A stretch of DNA of 28,431 bases from JBAWXE01 sp037144255 (GTDB taxonomy: Bacteria; Bacteroidota; Bacteroidia; Chitinophagales; Chitinophagaceae). Numbering within the stretch: the first letter of the stretch is position 1; every line of letters starts with the position of its first letter. The position numbers and the translations under genes were made by a program. This document shows positions 7,574-14,071 of this stretch, piece after piece. The stretch spans positions 1-28,431 of the forward strand of contig JBAWXE010000026.1 in the NCBI GenBank assembly GCA_037144255.1. The letters run 5' to 3'. The notes below the pieces were generated by a model. It saw only the letters and a program-made list of their open reading frames with translations. It made no database searches and was not told where the DNA came from.

Positions 7574-8128
7574 TTATGCAGCGCTGTTGTTTTCATTTTC
7601 TGAGTGGAATTTGTACTCCTCGATGTCCTCTTCTTCGCAATAATCGTCCATGAGTGTCCTGTTGGTACTGCTGCTAGCGTAAGGTTCTACCTGAATGCGC
7701 TCTCTGATAATTTGCTCACAATAATCGGCCACATTATCTGCAATGTGTGGCATAGCACGTCTGAGCCAATCAACAAGTGGTGTGTAGGCTTCTTTCATTT
7801 CGCCGGCAGTGGAATTCTGTTTGAGTGAGCGAATAGTAGACACAATATGGCGGCGAATATTGGCCTCTTCGGTAGTGGGAATACGATTGCCAACATCTCT
7901 TTTGCTGATACGTTCATTGAGCTCCTGGAGTTCGTGGTAGAGATCTTCGACCAGAAGAGTGGGCATCTGACGGTGTTTGTTGCGGAGCATTATCCATGCA
8001 TTATCGCGGATCCATTCGCCAATAGTATTGCGGTGTACCCCAACGATATGGGATATCTCCGTTTGGGTCAATCGGGAGTTGATGTATAGTTCTTTGGCAA
8101 TAGAGAATTCGTTACTTTTTGGTGTCAT
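7574..8128 (-). CDS. HTH protein resembling phage terminase small subunit N-termini
   Basis: I place the start at the ATG at 8126-8128 (MTPKSNEFSIAKELYIN), giving 184 residues. An upstream in-frame ATG at 8197 is rejected because it would precede the predicted transcription start near 8164. Residues about 7-45 form a helix-turn-helix (AKELYINSRLTQTEISHIVG, then VHRNTIGEWIRD) like the gpP/DUF1804-type N-terminus of terminase small subunits and transposase-like HTH proteins. The middle is helical with many charged residues. The C-terminus is strongly acidic (DDYCEEEDIEEY). No terminase large subunit, capsid or integrase gene is nearby, so it is probably a stand-alone DNA-binding protein. Three 23-bp repeats lie just upstream of its promoter and are candidate self-binding sites. 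Confidence 0.72.
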   Translation of the reverse strand: MTPKSNEFSIAKELYINSRLTQTEISHIVGVHRNTIGEWIRDNAWIMLRNKHRQMPTLLVEDLYHELQELNERISKRDVGNRIPTTEEANIRRHIVSTIRSLKQNSTAGEMKEAYTPLVDWLRRAMPHIADNVADYCEQIIRERIQVEPYASSSTNRTLMDDYCEEEDIEEYKFHSENENNSAA

Positions 8129-8167
8129 AGGATAGTGTTTTAGAATGTAAAAGTTTAATTTTTTACA

Positions 8168-8197
8168 CAAAGGTGAGACAGGAAAGTGTAAATGCAA
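8168..8197 (-). promoter_or_regulatory. Promoter of the HTH gene
   Basis: On the reverse strand TTG (8197-8195), exactly 19 bases, then CACCTTTG (8175-8168), one base off TAnnTTTG. Predicted start near 8164 and a leader of about 36 bases to the ATG at 8128. This spacing decides the choice of start codon. Confidence 0.65.
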
Positions 8198-8218
8198 AAA
8201 GGAAAAAAGATGGTACTA

Positions 8219-8287
8219 CAGAAAAGTGTAGTGTGCTACTACAGTTTTGTGCGGTAAGTTACCGCAGTTTTGTGTAGTAAGTTACCG
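8219..8287. repeat. Three tandem 23-bp repeats upstream of the HTH promoter
   Basis: Units lie at 8219-8241, 8242-8264 and 8265-8287. Units 2 and 3 differ at two positions: both begin CAGTTTTGTG and end GTAAGTTACCG. Unit 2 ends in the perfect odd palindrome CGGTAAGTTACCG (8252-8264). Unit 1 is diverged (CAGAAAAGTG, then TAGTGTGCTACTA) but keeps length, frame and inverted-repeat layout. They occupy roughly -55 to -123 relative to the predicted start of the HTH gene. Confidence 0.82.
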
Positions 8288-8554
8288 AGAAAAAAATGCG
8301 AAGAAACCGTATAGTAGCGGATATGAAAATTAAAAATAATCGGTAAGGAAAAAATATTTTTTGAAAGGAGGAAATGGGGGGAGTGATAGGAAGCTAGAGT
8401 GGGCATATTAAGAAGGCATAGATACAAGCTAACGCCTGTGATTGGACATTAACTAATCATTCGTAGTATTAAAACATAATGCTTAAAACTGGAATAACAA
8501 TGAAATTAATAAGGTATATTCGTAATGTAATTTCCTAAAGACAAAACACAACAA
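8288..8554. other. AT-rich intergenic stretch
   Basis: I see no gene, tRNA or terminator here. The only candidate signal is a variant -7 box, TATATTCG at 8515-8522, 32 bases before the membrane-protein gene at 8555. Confidence 0.5.
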
Positions 8555-9028
8555 ATGAGTAATTGGAAAATCACTAAAGAAAATTACTGGATGAGGATAG
8601 TAATTCTTAATGCTATTCCAATAGTTTTATCCATAGCAATATGCTTTTTAGAACATTTATATATTAGCAATAAAATCGCAAAAGGAAAGAATAATGATCT
8701 AAATCCCAATTTCATTGAGCTAGTATTAATTCTCATAAAAATGATTTACCCGTTCATTACCTCGATTTATTTGTTCATAATAAACAAATACTTTTCATCT
8801 AAAATAAAACACTTTAAATATTATGTAATCAACATTGTAATAGCATTAATATCGGTTGTATTATGTTGTCAATCTTATTTTATTAACTGGGGAGAAGGTG
8901 TTGCACAAGGTCACGACAAGGCATTTATGTATGCTTTTTTTGAAATTAGTGCATTACTTTACATCATACTGAATGTATTTGCATTCATTATAAGGAAAGT
9001 GGTAATAAGCACTAGTAGAGATAAGTGA
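8555..9028 (+). CDS. Four-helix integral membrane protein, unknown function
   Basis: The 157-residue protein has four predicted membrane helices (about 14-33, 55-80, 88-108 and 125-147). The loops are short, except for a lysine- and asparagine-rich loop after helix 1 (NKIAKGKNNDLNP). I do not recognise the family. Its codons are clearly more AT-rich than those of flanking metabolic genes (many AAA, ATT, TTT), which together with the neighbouring repeats suggests an acquired or fast-evolving islet. It stands alone in its direction, followed by a hairpin repeat at 9056-9140. Confidence 0.72.
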   Translation: MSNWKITKENYWMRIVILNAIPIVLSIAICFLEHLYISNKIAKGKNNDLNPNFIELVLILIKMIYPFITSIYLFIINKYFSSKIKHFKYYVINIVIALISVVLCCQSYFINWGEGVAQGHDKAFMYAFFEISALLYIILNVFAFIIRKVVISTSRDK

Positions 9029-9055
9029 GAAATGATCGATGCTAACACAACAAAA

Positions 9056-9140
9056 GGAGATTGCGGCTCGGTGCCGCAATGACGCGAGAAGGCTGAGTGC
9101 ATGGGCTCAGGAGATCTCTCCCTGCGGTCGAGATGACGAC
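9056..9140. repeat. Two hairpin repeat units of a dispersed intergenic type
   Basis: Unit A (9056-9084) begins GGAGATTGCGG and ends ATGACG. Inside it ATTGCGGC (9060-9067) pairs with GCCGCAAT (9073-9080) around TCGGT. Unit B (9110-9140) begins GGAGATCTCTC and ends GAGATGACGAC, with ATCTC pairing with GAGAT. Both share a GGAGAT start and an ATGACG end around different hairpins. The form resembles REP-like intergenic repeats common in this phylum. It lies at the 3' ends of two convergent genes. Confidence 0.68.
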
Positions 9141-9149
9141 CTTGATGAC

Positions 9150-10325
9150 CTACATCCTCTCGATAACACCAGCTATACCCTGACCGCCACCTACACATGC
9201 GGAAACGATACCGAAGCGTTTGTTGAGGCGTTTCATATCGTGGAGGAGCTGGATGGTGAGTTTGGCACCGGAGCAACCCAGAGGGTGACCTAGTGAAATA
9301 GCACCACCATTGATATTGACTTTCTCAGGATCGAGACCGAGCTCGCGTATAACAGCTATGGACTGAGAAGCAAAGGCTTCGTTCAGCTCTATGAGGTCTA
9401 TCTGACCGAGGGACATGGAGGCTACTTTAAGTGTTTTAGGAATAGCTGCTACAGGGCCTATACCCATGATACGAGGATCGACTCCTACGCTGGTACATGC
9501 TACTAGGCGACCTATGGGTGTAAGTCCGAGCTGGTTCATAAGACGCTCGCTCATAACAATAGTAAAAGCTGCACCATCGGATGTTTGAGAAGAATTGCCG
9601 GCAGTAACAGTGCCACCCTGTGCAAAAACAGCAGGGAGTTTTGCCAGTACTTCCAGCGAAGTATCGGCACGAGGACCTTCGTCTGTATCTACTAAATATT
9701 CACGTTCGGTACGTTTGTTCTTATCGTTCAGGGTTACTTCTTTGACCTTAATGGGTAAGATGCCCTCTTTGAAATAACCTTCTTTGATAGCGTGGATGGC
9801 CTTCTGATGAGAGGCGAATGCAAAAGCATCCTGATCTTCGCGGGAGACCTTATAATCACGGGCTACCTCCTCTGCAGTGAGACCCATAGAGAGATAATAA
9901 TCGGCAGCGGACTTAGCGATCTCGTAATTGGGCATTGTGCGCCAGCCCGCAGTAGGTACCAAGCTCATACTCTCTGTACCACCTGCGATGATACATTCTG
10001 CCTGGCCTGTCTGGATCTTGGCAGTAGCCATAGCAATAGCCTCGAGACCGGAAGCGCAATAGCGATTGATAGTGATACCCGCAGCCCATTCACCTACAGC
10101 ACGATTGGAGATAACACGACCTACCTGCAAACCTTGTTCGGCCTCGGGAACAGCATTACCTACAATGACATCTTCTACCAGTTTGGGATCGAGTTGTGGG
10201 ACACTAGCCAAAAGACCTTTGATAACATCTACGGCAAGATCGTCTGAACGATAAAAACGAAAGACACCTTTCTTGGATTTGCCCACTGCACTACGAAAAC
10301 CTGCTACTATATATGCTGACTGCAT
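9150..10325 (-). CDS. Acetyl-CoA acyltransferase (thiolase)
   Basis: The 391-residue protein is a full-length thiolase, which makes or cleaves 3-ketoacyl-CoA with coenzyme A in fatty-acid beta-oxidation or acetoacetyl-CoA formation. The catalytic residues are all present: nucleophile C90 in NRYCASGLEA, H347 in GGAISLGHPLGCSGA, and C377 in SACVGGGQGIAGV. NEAFASQ (315-321) is the conserved NEAF loop. A FadA-like degradative thiolase and a biosynthetic AtoB-like one cannot be separated by eye, and no fadB partner lies in the window. It is transcribed alone. A weak TAACTTTA box at 10351-10358 (reverse strand) is its best promoter candidate. Confidence 0.93.
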   Translation of the reverse strand: MQSAYIVAGFRSAVGKSKKGVFRFYRSDDLAVDVIKGLLASVPQLDPKLVEDVIVGNAVPEAEQGLQVGRVISNRAVGEWAAGITINRYCASGLEAIAMATAKIQTGQAECIIAGGTESMSLVPTAGWRTMPNYEIAKSAADYYLSMGLTAEEVARDYKVSREDQDAFAFASHQKAIHAIKEGYFKEGILPIKVKEVTLNDKNKRTEREYLVDTDEGPRADTSLEVLAKLPAVFAQGGTVTAGNSSQTSDGAAFTIVMSERLMNQLGLTPIGRLVACTSVGVDPRIMGIGPVAAIPKTLKVASMSLGQIDLIELNEAFASQSIAVIRELGLDPEKVNINGGAISLGHPLGCSGAKLTIQLLHDMKRLNKRFGIVSACVGGGQGIAGVIERM

Positions 10326-10462
10326 GAAGATGAGTATTTAGAACTGATACTAAAGTTAAGAAACCTTTGCGGAAATATATGTGAATTATCTACCCGCTAA
10401 ATATGAGCATAAAGGGTATCTATTATAGGAATATATGCCGGCTGAAATAGCTAGCAGAGTGG

Positions 10463-10470
10463 TAACTTTG
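10463..10470 (+). promoter_or_regulatory. -7 element before the CoA-binding protein gene
   Basis: TAACTTTG is a full match to TAnnTTTG, placed 23 bases before the ATG at 10494. A CTG about 18 bases upstream is a poor -33. Confidence 0.55.
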
Positions 10471-10493
10471 TAAAAGAAATACCCCCTGAGGAA

Positions 10494-10859
10494 ATGAACA
10501 CTAAAAAAACACTGGTAATAGGTGCCTCTGAAAATACAGCCCGTTATAGTAATATGGCCATACATAGATTACTAAGCCATAATCAACCTGTAGTAGCCAT
10601 AGGACATAAAAAAGGGAATGTGGAAGGAGTGGAGATAGTGACAGAATACCCTGCTATAAATGATATAGATACGGTGACATTGTACCTGAACCCAACTAAC
10701 CAGATACCTTACTACGACTATATACTATCGCTGAAGCCAAAGCGTATCATCTTTAACCCAGGTACGGAGAATGCAGAATTGGAAGCTATAGCTGAAGATG
10801 CAGGCATTAAAGTAATGGAGGCCTGTACATTGGTGTTGCTAGGTACAGGGCAGTATTAA
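10494..10859 (+). CDS. CoA-binding domain protein, YccU-like
   Basis: The 121-residue protein is a single Rossmann-type CoA-binding domain, the same fold as the N-terminus of succinyl-CoA ligase alpha. The nucleotide loop is TLVIGASENTARYSNMA (6-22), followed by PVVAIGHKKGNVEGVEI and the helix-loop KRIIFNPGTENAELE. Length is normal for the stand-alone family. The function of this family is not established; a role in sensing or carrying CoA thioesters is a guess. Its stop codon overlaps that of anmK by 3 bases on the opposite strand. Confidence 0.85.
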   Translation: MNTKKTLVIGASENTARYSNMAIHRLLSHNQPVVAIGHKKGNVEGVEIVTEYPAINDIDTVTLYLNPTNQIPYYDYILSLKPKRIIFNPGTENAELEAIAEDAGIKVMEACTLVLLGTGQY

Positions 10860-11947
10860 TAAGCATGCCCCATCCATACGGCACCGCTGACACTGTCGCG
10901 GGATGCACCTGTAACACTGCTGTAGACATTGGTCTCCTCGCGCCAGCGAAGGGCACCAATAAGAGCCATTACCAGTGCCTCTTTGAATTTAATTACCTTA
11001 TCATCGGGTACTACAACAATCACATTTTGGTGGGCTAACTGCTCCTGAATCTTCATAACAAGGAAAGTATTGAATGCTCCCCCACCTGTTACTAATAGAG
11101 AACGTTCTTCCTTCAATACAGGATATTTGCGAACCGCAGCAGCTACCTGCACCGCAATATGATGTACTACAGTATGTAACATATCAGCGACCGTATGCTG
11201 ACTTTGTAATAATGCAGGGAACATCATTTCCTGTACGTTCTCATTGCTAAGCGACTTAGGTGCAGAGAGTTGGTAATAAGGCAACTTGTTGAGATGCTCT
11301 AAGACATCGCCTAACAAAGCACCTGAGGCAGCAATGGTACCACCATCATCATGGGGTTTATCTAACAGATTGGCCAAAGTATTCAATACCTGATTGGCAG
11401 GGCATACATCGAAAGCCAACATTTCTTCGCCATTCTTGACAGTGATATTGGCAATACCACCTAGATTCAGACAATAGTCTTGCAAATGGAATAATAATTT
11501 ATCGCCTACAGGCACTATAGGTGCACCCTGGCCACCCAGCGCCACATCGAGCATACGCAGATCGCTGATAACAGGCAATGATGTAAGAGCCGCAATAGCT
11601 GCACCATCACCTATCTGACCTGTGGTCTTGGATGCGGGATCGTGAAAAACAGTATGACCATGAGAGGCTATGAAATGTACCTTATGTTCTAATTCATGTT
11701 GTGCAATAAAAGCATTGACCTGCTGACCCAAATAATGACCATATGCAGAATGGAGTTTGAGGAAATCGGGCACTGAAAGGTTTTGTGCATGACGCAGACG
11801 CTCTGTCCACTCATCGGAATAAGAAATACAAGCAGCCTGCAATATCTCGAAAGACCATTGACCACGGATCTCATCTAGTTGGGTATACACAATATCTAAA
11901 CCATCCAGCGAACTGCCTGACATGAGGCCGATAACTTTATAAACCAT
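10856..11947 (-). CDS. anmK: Anhydro-N-acetylmuramic acid kinase
   Basis: The 363-residue protein phosphorylates and opens 1,6-anhydro-MurNAc, recycling peptidoglycan fragments in the cytoplasm. It has the ASKHA-fold marks of AnmK: phosphate-1 loop GLMSGSSLDGLDI (7-19), GQIGDGAAIAA, the stretch VALGGQGAPIVPVGDKLLF, phosphate-2 loop LNLGGIANIT, DVCPANQVLN, and the adenosine motif LLVTGGGAFNTF near residue 290. Length matches the family (about 370). The start is fixed by the N-terminal phosphate loop. A TATATTTG box ends only 5 bases before the ATG, which would make the mRNA almost leaderless. Confidence 0.95.
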   Translation of the reverse strand: MVYKVIGLMSGSSLDGLDIVYTQLDEIRGQWSFEILQAACISYSDEWTERLRHAQNLSVPDFLKLHSAYGHYLGQQVNAFIAQHELEHKVHFIASHGHTVFHDPASKTTGQIGDGAAIAALTSLPVISDLRMLDVALGGQGAPIVPVGDKLLFHLQDYCLNLGGIANITVKNGEEMLAFDVCPANQVLNTLANLLDKPHDDGGTIAASGALLGDVLEHLNKLPYYQLSAPKSLSNENVQEMMFPALLQSQHTVADMLHTVVHHIAVQVAAAVRKYPVLKEERSLLVTGGGAFNTFLVMKIQEQLAHQNVIVVVPDDKVIKFKEALVMALIGALRWREETNVYSSVTGASRDSVSGAVWMGHAY

Positions 11948-11951
11948 GTGG

Positions 11952-11959
11952 CAAATATA
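11952..11959 (-). promoter_or_regulatory. -7 element very close to the anmK start
   Basis: On the reverse strand TATATTTG runs from 11959 to 11952 and the ATG begins at 11947. With the box centred at -7, transcription would start at about 11948, giving a leader of 0-2 bases. There is no TTG at the canonical upstream distance. Confidence 0.45.
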
Positions 11960-12022
11960 ATAGTATAGTACAAAAGGAAGACTGATACTACACAGGATGT
12001 AATCAATAAATATTAATATTGT

Positions 12023-12643
12023 ATGATAACCAAAGGAGAGACTGTGTATAAATTACCATTTTTCACCGAGCAAGACCCAGATGCTGTAATGGCATTTATG
12101 AAATCACATGAATTTGTGACCCTTATAGGGTATGACGGGCAACAGAGTGTAGCAACACAGATACCAGTACTATTATTAGAAAGAGAAGGGCAATTATATC
12201 TGAGAGGCCATGTAATGCGCCAAACAGACCATCATAAAGCGATAGTACATGACCCAGAAGTACTGGTACTGTTCCAAGGGGCACATTGCTATGTGAGCAG
12301 TAGCTGGCATACTGAAAAACAAGGCGCTACCTGGAATTACCAAACAGTACATGTAAGAGGCACCTGTAACCTACTGAGTGAAGAAGAAACTATGTGTATA
12401 TTGACAGAGCTGACAAAGAAATATGAAACAGAACAGGAACGACCCTTATATACAGATCAGCTACCAGAAAATTATATGACGACACATGTGAAAGCAATAG
12501 CAGGGATAGAGCTATTAGTAAAGGATGTGTACCCTATCTTTAAACTGAGCCAGAACAGAGATGATGAAAGCTACCAAAACATAGTGAAGCACTTACTGGC
12601 AAGCGTCGATCCAGATGCACATAAAGTAGCTAGAGAAATGTAA
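12023..12643 (+). CDS. FMN-binding split-barrel protein, PaiB family
   Basis: The 206-residue protein begins YKLPFFTEQDPDAVMAFMKS and continues with FVTLIGYDGQQSVATQIPVLL, RGHVMRQTDHHKAI, and CYVSSSWHTEKQGATWNYQT followed by VHVRGT. These are the conserved blocks of PaiB-like FMN-binding proteins, with a flavin-reductase-like split barrel. Bacillus PaiB was described as a negative regulator of sporulation and protease genes, but it has no HTH. A flavin- or heme-linked enzymatic or sensor role is more likely here. It is divergent from anmK and is followed by a symmetrical terminator. Confidence 0.88.
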   Translation: MITKGETVYKLPFFTEQDPDAVMAFMKSHEFVTLIGYDGQQSVATQIPVLLLEREGQLYLRGHVMRQTDHHKAIVHDPEVLVLFQGAHCYVSSSWHTEKQGATWNYQTVHVRGTCNLLSEEETMCILTELTKKYETEQERPLYTDQLPENYMTTHVKAIAGIELLVKDVYPIFKLSQNRDDESYQNIVKHLLASVDPDAHKVAREM

Positions 12644-12681
12644 CTGCGCAGACCAACACTTTTCTAATATACCTGAATGCA

Positions 12682-12706
12682 AAATGCCGGCATATAGCCG
12701 GCATTT
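12682..12706. terminator. Bidirectional terminator between paiB-like gene and sucD
   Basis: AAATGCCGGC (12682-12691) and GCCGGCATTT (12697-12706) form a perfect 10-bp stem around ATATA. It lies between two converging genes, with short A and T runs at each side. Confidence 0.75.
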
Positions 12707-12732
12707 CTTATAAAAAACGAATTGGAATACAA

Positions 12733-13614
12733 TTAAGCAAGAACACCTTTCAATACAGATGCCATTGTAATACCTATGTTAGCCGGGCTATCTACTACAT
12801 GAATACCACACTCACGCATAGTTTTCATTTTAGCAGCAGCTGTATCATCAGCACCACCAATGATAGCACCGGCGTGACCCATACGGCGACCAGCAGGAGC
12901 TGTTTGACCGGCGATGAAACCAACTACAGGTTTTCTCATATTGTTCTTCAGCCAGTAAGCAGCTTCAGCTTCCATATTACCACCTATCTCACCTATCATA
13001 ATGATACCATCAGTTTCAGGATCATTCATCAATAATTCTACTGCTTCTTTAGTAGTAGTTCCGATGATAGGATCGCCACCGATACCTATAGCTGTAGAGA
13101 TACCTAAACCAGCTTTTACCGCTTGGTCAGCAGCTTCGTAAGTAAGCGTACCAGATTTAGAAACGATACCAATACGACCAGTTTTGAAAACGAAACCAGG
13201 CATAATACCTACTTTAGCTTCGCCGGCAGTAATAACACCAGGGCAGTTAGGACCTACCAACCTACAATCGCGGCCTTTGATATATTCGCGAGCCTTTACC
13301 ATATCCTGAACAGGGATACCCTCAGTGATACAGATAACCACTTTGATACCTGCATCAGCAGCTTCCATGATAGCATCAGAAGCAAAAGCTGGAGGTACGA
13401 AAATGATGGACACATCAGCACCGGTAGCATCTACTGCATCTTTTACAGTATTGAACACAGGACGATCTAAATGTTTGGTGCCACCTTTACCAGGTGTGAT
13501 ACCACCAACAACATTAGTTCCGTATTCGATCATCTGACCTGCATGGAATGTACCTTCAGTACCTGTAAAGCCCTGAACGATCACTTTAGAATTTTTATTG
13601 ACTAAAACTGACAT
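12733..13614 (-). CDS. sucD: Succinyl-CoA ligase (ADP-forming) alpha subunit
   Basis: The 293-residue protein carries the CoA-binding Rossmann domain (GFTGTEGTFHAGQMIEYG, 15-32) and GGITPGKGGTKH (37-48). GPNCPGVITAGEAKVGIMPG (121-140) and the active-site phosphohistidine H247 in RRMGHAGAIIGG follow. It forms, with SucC, the enzyme that converts succinyl-CoA to succinate with substrate-level phosphorylation. The beta-subunit gene is not next to it, so it must lie elsewhere. Isoleucine codons are mainly ATC, with only 4 of 30 AUA by hand count, unlike icd. A consensus promoter lies at 13682-13711. Confidence 0.97.
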   Translation of the reverse strand: MSVLVNKNSKVIVQGFTGTEGTFHAGQMIEYGTNVVGGITPGKGGTKHLDRPVFNTVKDAVDATGADVSIIFVPPAFASDAIMEAADAGIKVVICITEGIPVQDMVKAREYIKGRDCRLVGPNCPGVITAGEAKVGIMPGFVFKTGRIGIVSKSGTLTYEAADQAVKAGLGISTAIGIGGDPIIGTTTKEAVELLMNDPETDGIIMIGEIGGNMEAEAAYWLKNNMRKPVVGFIAGQTAPAGRRMGHAGAIIGGADDTAAAKMKTMRECGIHVVDSPANIGITMASVLKGVLA

Positions 13615-13681
13615 GATATTGAATTGATTAAGTATGATATCAATATTGGCAGAGCAATGCCCCTAACCATTTTAACGTCCG

Positions 13682-13711
13682 CAAAATTAAGGTAAATACG
13701 TGCAAAAGCAA
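13682..13711 (-). promoter_or_regulatory. Consensus promoter of sucD
   Basis: On the reverse strand TTG (13711-13709), exactly 19 bases, then TAATTTTG (13689-13682). Predicted start near 13678, leaving a leader of about 64 bases before the sucD ATG. Confidence 0.82.
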
Positions 13712-13899
13712 ATGGGAATATCTGACAATTAAATAATTATGACGTATATCATGTTTCTGACCAACCATTGGCTGTAAAAGACAGTCTTAAATAGTTCAGA
13801 GGTAATGGAAATGTTACTTAGTGCACTTTTCTACAAAGTATACCCGATGTAAAGACATTGAAAAGTTGTAATGGGTAATCAATTCTAGATTAAAAAACG
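13712..13899. other. Intergenic stretch ending in an ownerless terminator; possible sRNA or tiny ORF
   Basis: No ordinary gene or tRNA is visible between the sucD promoter and the terminator at 13900. A 15-codon ORF at 13805-13852 (MEMLLSALFYKVYPM), preceded by AGAGGTA, is the only small reading frame I would mention. I found no consensus promoter on either strand. Confidence 0.3.
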
Positions 13900-13922
13900 G
13901 GCCGGTTTCTACCGGCCTTTTT
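13900..13922. terminator. Strong bidirectional terminator with no obvious gene on either side
   Basis: GGCCGGT (13900-13906) pairs perfectly with ACCGGCC (13911-13917) around TTCT, followed by TTTTT. Read backwards it is also followed by a run of six T after two bases. Its flanking genes, sucD and the gene at 14072, both point away from it. Confidence 0.8.
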
Positions 13923-14071
13923 GATTTATGTTGTAGAAAAGCAAATAATAATATATACCATTAAAAATATTGTGATCTATTTTGATGTAATTACCCAACC
14001 TATCGACATTGAAGTAGTATCTTTTACAGAGGAAATCCATATTCATTCACATATCCCAAAAACTACCTTAC

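Noticed and set aside
12014..12021. TAATATTG as promoter of the PaiB-like gene
   Set aside because: It ends one base before the ATG, so transcription would begin inside the start codon; no later in-frame ATG would preserve the conserved N-terminus.
12799..13537. Forward frames antisense to sucD
   Set aside because: They are low-complexity shadows of the sucD gene; sucD has intact motifs and its own consensus promoter.
13805..13852. 15-residue peptide as an annotated gene
   Set aside because: Only a weak ribosome-site-like AGAGGTA and no promoter; kept as a remark under the orphan terminator.
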